A stretch of DNA of 64,000 bases from Alitta virens (Eukaryota; Annelida; Polychaeta; Phyllodocida; Nereididae): NCBI GenBank assembly GCA_932294295.1, contig OW028575.1:41884753-41948752 (forward strand). Direction: 5' to 3'. This document shows positions 36,353-48,300 of the stretch, one piece after another; position 1 is the stretch's first letter; each line of letters starts with the position of its first letter. Under the pieces are notes generated by a model that saw only the letters and a program-made list of their open reading frames with translations, was not told the origin of the DNA and searched no databases. A program made the position numbers and the translations under genes.

Positions 36353-39300
36353 TTAATAATTGACAGGTTGCGGTCTAGCCTTATTAACATACTCAATGAT
36401 ATATTCAGGATAGCATTGGGAGCTCTCAAATATCACGATGATTTTAGGATCCGAAGTGTTGTCGACACACGAGTCAAAACAACGGCCATATGGATGGTAC
36501 AAGGGAGGAGGTTTGCGATAGTGATTTTTACCCTGCGCATATTGTCCTACAAGGACCCTGGCTACAAACATAACCCTCACTGGTTCGCCAGAATCCGTGC
36601 GTTCACATGGAAGGTTAGAACCCTGGAAGCCAGACGACGGATGGTAAGATGTGCTTGCAGTTGGTGCGGATGTACTTGGCACGGGTCCTTGTGGAGATAG
36701 ACCAACAGAAAGGTTGAGGGGCTGGCTGGTTGATAGGTTCATGGGTTGTCCTGAACTGTGTGCACTTGTGGGTAGGTTGTTAATCGTCACAGGGAGAGGG
36801 CCTTGAGGCAAGTGGTACGTAGCATAGGCAGGGAGTGATGCACTCCCAGCCTGTAAAGCCAGAAGGGCACCGAGTCTTCTTGCCAAGCTGTGGCGTTGGC
36901 TGCTTGTGGTGGCAGTCGGTATGTGTGCCTGGATAGACTGAATACTAACACCATGGCGTGCTCCTCTTCTCATTAAACTGGACAACAAGTCTTTGCTCGC
37001 AACTGGACCATTCCTCTGTTCAGTGTACATATGAGAATAAGATGCATCCCTTGCAAAGTATGAACCTGTAAATAAGAAATAGATATTCAACTCCACAGAA
37101 CATTAGTGATTGGCATTCTTCAACAATTTGCTGGTGAAAATCTGTTAAAAAAAAAAGAAAGTTAATTGCACATTTGGTTATGTGACGGTCAAGTTTAGTT
37201 GTGTTGCATGTTTCAGTTGTGACTTTTTATCATAGATAGGAATTCCGTAATTGCATCACATCTTCAGATCATTATGCATTTCTTCAATGCACCATGCCAG
37301 ATTGCCAGACTGACCTTGCCCATAAGCCGTCCCATGCACACCACAGAGACGCCAATCAAAGCCGCTTTTGCAGATGGGATGCGCAGCATCTGCACTTGTT
37401 CCATGGAACAGAAGACGTTCATCCACACTGTCGCGGGTCTGTTCCTGTCTCATCTGTTGCTGCATTTGAGATTTTTTCCTGTCGAAAAATTAAAAGAACC
37501 ATTATTCTCTTACATTTATTTTACAACAATTTGGATATTACATTCTAAACTTCCATCTGCTGCGTCAGTATAGACAAGATCTACAATCACCATTCAGTAT
37601 TCATTTCATGCAGTACACTAGAACCATATCCATAGAGTGAACTCATAAGTAAGTGCAGTTCAACGATGTTCTATGAAGAACACGATCAGATGAGCATGAG
37701 CCTCTAAACCCACGTTAACATTTTGGCCAGGTCAAGGTGTAATGAAGGTACAAATTTGCTGCTTTCTCCTTATATCTCCCAGCGTATGATATTTTGAAAT
37801 AAGAAAAAACATTCAGGGTGTGAGGATTCATAAGAACCTTGCATTAAATGCCTTGAATTTTGGCTGGGGTGATCTTCATGGGCAAATTTGCCAAAAACTC
37901 ATCAGAAAAGGAGGGACACACAAACAACTGATTTTTGTCTGATTTTCAAGAAGGCAACAACTGCTGTTCCACAGTTAATACTGGTATTATTAAAATTGAT
38001 TATGTTCTAATGGCTATTCAACTACACATGTACAAAATAACAGGCCAGTGGGGTGACATGACGAAAAATTACAGCCATTAAACAGAGGGACAAGGGACAT
38101 TTCAAAAAGGTAACAAAGGGAAACAGCTCTTTTATTTTTTCAAGTTTTAGTTTACAAGGCACTCTCACTCTGTATCCCTTCCAGATAACATGCCAGATCA
38201 TGTCAACATCATTTCAACGTTGACCATCAGTGGCCGACATCACACTGATGTCTAGCCAATGTAGCATGTAATGTGGGGATATTTAGCATTTTTTGGTCCC
38301 TGGGCTTGTAGTATCTGGTGATATCAGTCTGAATGCACATCTTCAGGCTGAGCCTGCAAGCTAAGGGTCTGACCGAAATGAATACACACATCATATGTCC
38401 TTAAAGTAGATCAATCACTGTTGCAGGTTAATTTCTATGGTGCTCTTGATGTGCACCTTTGCTTGACCTGGCCCATTTATCACTAAGTATACTGTTTTAA
38501 CTCATTACACTGTAATCTGATTAGGATGCCATGATTGAAAGGTGATTACAAACAGTAAGAACTCAAACGGCAATAACATAAAGAGCTTAGGCAACACTTA
38601 ACTAGAGCACATAAGATGTGCAACAAAGGCGGCTGGAGGCTGGTTGTATACATGTTCGACGTCCGTATTTTGACAGCTGACATCAAAGTGAACGTTCGCC
38701 AACCACAACGACTGAAGTGCATAACTTCCTCAAAAGTTGATCAAATTTCACAAAGTATACATTAACTAAAAGCCAGAATGTCATAGAATACCTTTCTGGA
38801 ACAAAAACGGTATGCACTCCATGTCGAAAGTGCAAAATTCGCCGTGTTATGTGGCGATTATATTGGATATTTCATTTGACAGCTGACATTATCAAAGCGA
38901 AGGCTCGCTACCCACGACGACCGGAGCGCATAACTTCGTCAAAAGTTGATCAATCTTCACAAATTATACATTAAATGAAAGCCAGAACGTCACAGAATTC
39001 ATTTCTGAACAGAAACGGTATCCAGTGTCGAAACTGCAAAATTCTTGTGAAAACATACCTTTAACTTGCCTGACAAGACCAACGTGAGCGTTGACCTACA
39101 TAGCTGATTAGACACGTCACTGAGCATGCGCGAATACATTAAAATACGGAAAGAGGCCCCCGGTGGGTTTTCAAAATCAAACGACCAATCAACGCTAAGA
39201 CACGGCAAGAATTCTCCGCCGGGGGCCTCTTGCCCGAACATGCACGAAGCCATACAACAAACTTCTGTCATTTCCGTTGGAGTTCGCCATCTTGTTCATC

Positions 39301-42300
39301 GGAGAGGCACAGCGTGAAAAATGCATCTTGCACCAAGTTCCACTCGACGAAATGCTACCAAAAAGTATACGGCTGTGAGAGAAGTTGCGTGGCAGCTGAC
39401 GAAACGGCAAGTGTGTAGAGTCATTTCTCTGGCTTGAATCGCGTCACACACGCAGGGTGTTTTCGTGCTCATTGACTTAACATACGTTTTCAAATTTGCT
39501 GCCGTCCTAGTTGTAAAAGCGGATACAACCCCTCCGCACTCTGACTTCCGAAGACCGATGCATACAAAGTCGGCAGCTCCAAATTTTCTGGATTTTACCT
39601 AAGACTGTTCAATACTTACACACAGAAGAACTGCCACAGGATCGGATTCTGCACCCTGTAAATCCTCTTAATGTCCGCTCGGGGAAAGAACATGGTGTTG
39701 TGAAACTGGATGGCCAGGTTCAAGTATTCCTCGCATCCACCCGCCAGGGGCACAAGAATGTAGCCGTCCTGCAAATCAACACGTGCTAAAGGTTTTATAA
39801 CAGAACATACCATATACAGTAAACCTAGCATAGCCATCTCGAATATGCCAAAGTCAAATTTTTGCACAACTTGTAGACAAGTTACCAGATGACAAATTCA
39901 AACTGTTTATTCATTCTATAATTTATAAATTATTTGCATACGTCAAAACTTTGTTGAACTCAAATTAAAACAGGTGGACCATTTTGAATTAAACTTAGGC
40001 AAGGTTTATTGTTTTACATTTTTCCACATTTTGAAGAACATATTTAAAGTTTACTTTTGTTACACAGACCACAGCAAAGTGTACAATTTCTTACATGATA
40101 ATTAACAAAGATAAAGAAACTGTTGATTCAGTTTCATCTAGATTGACCTGATATGTATAATAATGTATTTCATAGAATTATTTGTCATTACTCACTGTCA
40201 TAAGACAGATGCATTGGTCTCATTCATTCACCAACTGTTAAAATATCACTTTTCAATCAAGCTACAGCCTCTGTTATTTCAAGATTAAAATGACAAATGA
40301 TAAAAAATTTCCCAAGGTCACTCTCAATTAAAAAATCTATTTCACAATTGATACATATTTCCCAAAAGTTCATAACCAAGTTCTTATCCAATCAGCCTGG
40401 TCAAAGATACTACTAAATTAAAAAAGAACATTAACCAAACAAGTAAAACATCATTACATCTAATGCGGCCAATATCTTTTATTTGCAGCCATGAAGTAAT
40501 ATGAGGACATGTTCCTTGAACGTCATACACGGCAATATCACTTTACATACCTTAGGGTTTGGGTCCATCGGTTGCCATCTTGTTGGCAACGACATTCCAG
40601 AAAAGGACATGTCTCCACTCTCTTTGTTCTTGTTTTCCTCCATTGCAGCTTTTCCACTTTCATCACTGGAACTACAGCTCTCATCAGTCTGAAAGATTGC
40701 AGAATGAAAACTGACATTCCTCAATGTCTCAACGCTACTGGTCAGAAGCTTAGCCAACTTATATCTGACCAGCTACCAAAGGCACATGCAATGATGAGAT
40801 TGAGAAGACTTGGAGTCCACACCATGATAGTATACACATATACTCTATATACATCTCAATGACCATTACAGTAACCATACCACAGGAACACCTTAATGAT
40901 TCAAATATGAACTAGACTGGTTCAAACTATAATTGCAAAATATTCAGCCTGATGACAGCACCATTATTCTTTCTTTATGACAAATCATTTCTAGTGATAA
41001 CCGTAACATCACTCTCCATAAATTTACCCCATAATTTCACCCGAGAATACAACAGGTTTTCATGTGAATGTGTGACTATTTTTTATCAATATATATGTAA
41101 GACTCAGATCGGGGGCCCAGCCCCAAATCGGGGGCCGATCCCTAATCAGGGGCCAGATCATTGTTCATGACGTCATTAGGCCTAAACAAAATTTTATGTT
41201 CAGCAATCACTGATTTTTTATTTTTATTTTTTTCAGGCCTAGAGCACAAAATGCTTCAGTATGGGGTTTGCTTACACACTTTTTTTCTAATTAGGCCTAT
41301 GATTTTTGCAATTCTGTCAAAAATAGGCCTACTCTCCTTTTTTTTCTTCTTCTTTTAGCTTATGCTCATTTATTTATTTACTTCCTTTCATATTTTATTT
41401 CATTGTATCTTCGTATCTTGTCTGATCTTATATAATTGTATAAAATGTTTGTGATAATTTTTTTTTTATTATATAACCTTTTTTATCTCATGTTTTATAT
41501 TAGTTAGGCGTATCTAAACAACAAAAGATCAATTACCTTTTACTTTCTTTGGAGGATGCTGCTGCCAAAACTTTGCTTAACCCAATTAATCGTTTTTATT
41601 CCATTTATTAAAATTATAAAACTTTCAAAAAATATATAGGCCTACACAATAAGGGCCTAGTATTAATTAGGCCCTCCACCAAAGCATGCCTTCTGATTAC
41701 AGAAAAGTAGCTTAGGCCTATTTCAATTTTTACTTATCCCATTTCATTCCATTTTATCATTTCTTTGTATTGATTAATATTTATTTAATATTTATTTATT
41801 AAACATATTTACACATGGTGTATACAACCAGTAGAACTGTTTTTCATGTAGGCCCTGTAAAATCATTATAAATGTACAAATATATAGAACATGTGTACAT
41901 GTACAACTAAAAGCAGAAGTAAAAACATGCAATAAATAGATTTAAAAAACAAATCTGGCCTGTGTTGTTGTGTAACAAAAGCAACTGATGAGTCACAAAC
42001 TAACTAGCCCCTGATTAGGGACTGGCCCCCATTCTGGGGCTGGCCCCCGATCTGAGTCTTACATATATATAATCACTTAATTCCAACACATATCAAAGCA
42101 CACTGGATCCAACATGAGAGTATGACACAACGTTTAGATTAAACAGTTTTTACCTCCATCTTGACTTCTCCAGATTGGCTGGTTTGCCCATTATCCCCCC
42201 CTCCATTTTGCTGTGGAGGTTTGTTGGCTTGTAGCACCATGTCAACTGCTTCTTTGTCCAAACGTTCCTCAAGGATCTCCACCAGAATAGTCGGCAAAGT

Positions 42301-45300
42301 TTGTCGTAATGCATCTGCAAGAAAATCAAAGCCATTAGGATTGTGTGCACATGCAAACTCTACCTTCATAGACCTTAAGTTACCAGATAATTAGGTCCAC
42401 CACATGCTGTATTCCTACTTTGATCTTAAGCCATGTCAAACAAAATATCCTTGATCATTGATAATTGCAATCAAACTGATGGCTATAAGTCCCAATCTTT
42501 TGTTTACATCTTGGTCACAGCTATGGTGTCATAAAGCGCAGGCACTGGCTTGGAAAGCCAGACCAAAAAATACCAGTGCTGTACACCTTTATCTTTATAA
42601 CGATACAATACATATCACGATACAGTAAAACCGATACGATATGTATCACGATACGTTTCATTACGCTATATCAATGAAAAAAGCCTCCAGACTGTTGTTA
42701 TTGCAATTAAAGTGGCTGATATTTTTCTTTAAAAGTACCAGGACATCTGGGTAGCAGGTTTCTTGTTTACTCAAAAACGCCGCTCTGCATACCGTTTGAT
42801 CGCACCGTTATTATTACCTAACGGTTATCAGTACCCGTATCGTTATCCTTGTACCGGTACAAACAGTATATCGAGAACCGGTGTACAGACCTAAAAAATA
42901 CCATCACAGATTTATCACTTATTCTTCATACTGAGACTTAAACGCAACGATTTGTGATCAAACAGATTGCGACAACAGCGAAAAAGAAAAGCACCAAAGC
43001 ATAAACTAAATAAGTACATAGGCCTACTTCACAGATATCAAATCGATGACACAGCAAACACAACTGATGAGTGATGGCTACCGGAGGCAGATGCAATAAT
43101 GAGATGATAGGGTGGTGCAGCCATTTGTCCACAAGTAAGACGTATTCAAACTATTCACCGCAATTAAAACCATTGCTTTTAAAAATATATATTTGCTAAG
43201 CCTGGATTATACTTTTACCTCACATTTAATTGGGTTGGGGGAGGGGGGGGGGGGGGGGGTCGAAGGAAGTACATGGCGTAGAATAGTAGAATCAACTGAA
43301 AACACGGAGCCAACTAATTCTAGTCAAAAATGTCAAAACATGATTTTCTTTGATGGAAAGTTTATTGCAGCACCAAAATATCATGAGCTATTATGTCAGG
43401 TAAATCACACAAAGCTTTGCAAGTGCTGCCCTCTAACGCACATCCACAAGGCTGACTTTAGGAACAGCCCTTTCATTGGGGGCACTTTTCAGGAAACCTG
43501 GATTCAGTAAAAGGAAAGCCTAGCTATCCCTAGTGAATGTATTCGAGAGCATCAAAGATAATTCTAGTGCTGTACTATAAATTAACTGAGTATTCTGAAT
43601 ACAGTCTACCGCCTACACTAAACAGTACTGCGACCAGTGGCCTACTTATTACAGAGCCTGATCGTCAAAGGAGTCGCAACCAAATTTCACATTTGGACAA
43701 CAGGAAAAATATCTGCAACTTATTATCTGTTCCAGTCTTGTCTGGATCGAAGCGGACGAACGTAGGAAAATTGTTCTAATAATCTACTGAAAAACAAACA
43801 GTCTTCTTTAATCGATTTTTGGCACCTATGACAGAGCTATGTGTCAACTTGGCTAATAACGCATACGTCCTTTGCACATGGGGGGAGACTCTCATTGAAA
43901 TGGGCATCAATAATTTCCTCAAAAATTCACCAATACAGCAAAAGATCTATTGTCTATTGATTAGCTACGTGTAAAAACTTTGCAAATACCTATGATGCAA
44001 ATATATAGGCCTATATATATACTGACTAAGAAACTTTCACGTTGGCCACTCAACAGCATATTTTACATATAAGGAATATGTCAGCTTATTTTCATTATAT
44101 TGCCATAGATCTATCTTATTTTGATTGTGTGGCAGCCGTCAACAGCCTGAGAGGTTGGGGGACGGGGGGGGGGAGGGGGGGGGAGAGACTCTCATTGAAA
44201 TAAGCATCAATAATTTCCTCAAAAATTCAGCAATACAGCAAAAGATCCCTGAGGTAAATGAAAATAAATAGTTTTATATTCTAACACTGCCAGACATCAA
44301 AACATAAGCTGATAAGAACAGAGTTACAACAATAATGACATTTATCTATTTCCAATACAGAAAGCAGTCAGGGTTGGCAGAAATCAAGCGATTTAAATAA
44401 CTGATTCAAATCATGATTTAATATTAAGGCCTTTTTTTTTTTTTAACCAACAATTTTGATTTTTTTTTTTTAAACATTTAACCAGTTTATTCAGTTGAAA
44501 GCTAGATTTTTACAACTCAAAACTTGAATTTTTTCATAACTCAAATTGTTAAATAAATCAACGTTCTGTTCATTTTTAAAGCACAGTTCAGTAAGTTCAA
44601 GAAGAAATGCTGAAAAAATTGTCAAACTTGGCTCATGCTAGACACTACTTGAGCCTAATTGCATCATTCAAAAAATCTGATGAAAAGAAGAGAATCTAAT
44701 TTAAAATACTAAAAATATAGATTTTTAAAATATTTTTTTAATCATAATTTTTACCAACCCTGGAGAGCAGTTGGCATCAAACTGGGACACTATAAACAGC
44801 AAAGCACACAACACCCGTTGTATAATGTGTGGGATAAAAAATAAATAAAAATGGGGACACTGTACCAAGCCATTTAAGATCTAGGACACTACTCTTGGCC
44901 TTGAAAATAATAAAAATACAAACAGAAATATCACTTGGCATATTACTATTTTGTTTTTAATGTTGTTTTTTTTAAAAGGGGGGATGATCAATGCAATCAT
45001 TTCCCCCCCCCCCCCCCCCCCCCCTTGAAATTCACACTCATGAAAATGATATTTCTACACACTTTGTTTTGGAACATTTGTGCTTTGTGGTACATTACAT
45101 ATCCCATATCACCATAAGTTAAATAGTTTGGCATCAACGGTCTACCATTACTTTTCCTCTTGACAAGTGTCCGCGCCTTGACTGCGGCCACTTATAACTA
45201 CAATGCAAAGGCGTGGCGCGACAAACTATGCCTGCATCCTCCTTCCTCCCACCCCCAAATCATCACGAGAAATCTGCAGCAGTGCAGTGATGTTCAAGAT

Positions 45301-48300
45301 CAAAAGCCATTTACATTCACAACCACGAGGTTACAGGTTCAAGCCCCCATCATGGCATGAAGGAACTGAGTAGATCCTCTTTAACTCTTTGCTCCACTCC
45401 ACCCTGGAGTAAATAGGTACTTGGATACAGGTTGAGTGCTTGACACAAGAAGCGCCTAATAGGCTGCATGCTGGCGTCTCTGGGTGTATGCTAGCTGAGA
45501 AAGGCTCAAGTTCAAGGATGAAGTCGGCAGAGTATGTTCATTACACAATTGATGACTCTTAACCCCAGACACATTTACATTTTCAAATCATACATCATTC
45601 AGTGTTTTCACAAGAGTACACTGTGTGTACTGTACTAAATAAAGAATGCTTTAACAGGTCTGGCTGATATCACTAGGTGTGATCCAAAGATATTTGTGTC
45701 AGATTTGTTCATAACCAACACGCTCAATGTGACATTGTCCAAGAACTGATTATGACTGTCTTATTTTATACATCAGACCAGCATATAACGAAAACTTATA
45801 TTTCACAAATTAAAAATCCAAATAAACTGGGCTACGATATCGACTGGTGTTGCATTATATTTTCATTGATACGGCTACATTTTCTTCTATATTTCCTAAT
45901 AAACTGCAATGCATAGTGATTTTATTTTTATTTTTCCTTTCTTGACATATAGATTTCTTGTTACTTCTACAGGTCGGTAAATTTTTTTCATGTATTATTG
46001 CAAAAAAGGACACTGTAAAATCTACCTCTGAACACCTCACTTGCACCAAGGTTGCACTATTAGGTCAACGTTCTGGTTTTCATGGCTTCTTCATGTTCAT
46101 GTGAATATTCACTGTTATCGAGGGATTCAATCACTTTAATTGTTCATCAGGGCCATGGACAATTTCTTAATTTGGCTCGTTCCTACGTAAATCTCCAATA
46201 ACGGCAAGTGTTCCAATTTCACTAAATCATTACAAGAATGCATGCTCATTTACTTGACTTGAACACAGCTTGGAGATCCTTTATCAAATATCTGGGACAG
46301 TTTTCGCTTGTATGCGTTACATATGCATGACACGGGCAAAAGGCCATGGCCATGTAGGGAAATCGTATCCAGGACAATTCCAGTCAAGCATACGCAGCTG
46401 GTGAACACTCACTAAACAGTAAAAACAAAAAATCAAAGCTAAAGTAAAATTCATGAACTTCAACCAAGTTGAAAGTAAATGTTAATACTTCCTGACACAT
46501 TTCAGGAATATTAGCATTAGAGTACTCAAATATCGACTAAAATTTCATTATACATGAACTTTAAAAATTGCCATTTCATAGTTACATTAGCCTTAATGTC
46601 ATTTCATAGGCTGTATATAGTTCCATGAACAATGAAAAAGTCAGATAACTCAAATTAAGACAACAATAAGTAAAGGAAAGAGTGAATTTCCCTGGCAGAA
46701 TGCTGAGCAATGCTCTCAATTTGCTGCATAACAGAAATTCCACCCATAACTGCTTTGAGTTTCCCAGTAGGAAGTTTTACATGCACCAGCAAACTATATG
46801 TCACAAATAATGAGTGACCAATGGGTGTCCACCCCCAAGAACCTTAAGAACTAGCATTTAATATTTACACTATGCATTGTATTTTCAATAGTAGCCCATT
46901 CCTAGTTAAAAATACAGCAAATCTCTCCAATATAATTCCCTAGTTGTTATAATATATATTTTTTAAATGTATGCGTGTGAATAAGATAATATATTGATAT
47001 ACAGGATGTCTAACTCATTACACTATCCAATTTCCAGGAAGTTACGATTCTGAAATGCCATTTGCATGGACATATTGACAGTCCATAGTGCCAATGAGTC
47101 AGCATGTATAGCCTAGTTTTCTATCAACTAATTTCAGTACCAACAGTAAATGCTAATGATTACATAGTGTTCACTTGCTTATACAGGCAATCAGTGTAGC
47201 CATTTGCATGGACATATTGACAGTCCATAGTGCCAATGAGTCAGCATGTATAGCCTAGTTTTCTATCAACTAATTTCAGTACCAACAGTAAATGCTAATG
47301 ATTACATAGTGTTCACTTGCTTATACAGGCAATCAGTGTAGACTGTTATTTTCTTGAGTATCCTCAGTCATCACAGCTCAACAAATGGGGTGGGATAAAT
47401 ATGAATGAACCAACATAGGTCTCAGGAGTCAAATAAATATGTCAAGAGGCTTCAGCAACATTAAGCGACAACATATCAATACAAAGTACCAAATAAAATA
47501 TTTCTAACCAGTCATCCTCCGACATCCTGACCATAGCACAATCATAATTTTTTGTTGCTAGTATATTTTTTGTCCACATAAATGGCTTTTCTCATCATTA
47601 TGTCACACAAGACACTTCCCAAGTTTTGACGACATTAAAGTCTAGAAGTGTCCTGTTGGTGTGACATAATGAAGAAAAAAGTCATAAAGTAGATTTAACC
47701 ACGCTTGAAGAAGAATTCTAATGAAACAGAATACATTGACTTACCTCTAGAGAAGAGACTATCACAGTTAGCGTATGTACAACGTAAGGACCCCTGAAAG
47801 GAGGAAAATTTAAAATAAGGTCACATGATATAAAGAAAGTTCTTCAACACGCATTAAATATTTACCCTTTATCACAAATTCATTAATTATTATTGCAGTA
47901 ACTATGAAATGCCTGTATCTATGAAAGCACATGAACTTCAAGGAAGGCATGGAGAAAAAAGATTTACGGAAAGTTTATCGTAGATGTCACACAGAGACAA
48001 TTGCGAGTTGTTATTGCAGTAATTATGAATTTATTTATTTTGTTAATTGTGATTTGGGAAAGTATGATTCAATATAAGGGATGGTAATCGATGCTGATAA
48101 CTTTTACACTTGAAAATGAAAGGAATGAAAAGTACCCACCTTTTTCGAGTTAGTTAGCAGTTCCTTAGCAGACTTTTCTAAACAACATTTGCAAGTGAAA
48201 TGGCCTTGTAAGCACGTAGAGAACAAATTTTCCGAGTTCTGCTTCCCACAAGAACTGCACAATGCCTGCGAACCATCTGACCCACTGAAGCTCTGCTTGC

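Noticed and set aside
42139..42369. Independent 76-residue protein on the minus strand
   Set aside because: Its central part is exon 42154-42314 of the PARP-like gene; the ends read into introns past clear AG and GT sites.
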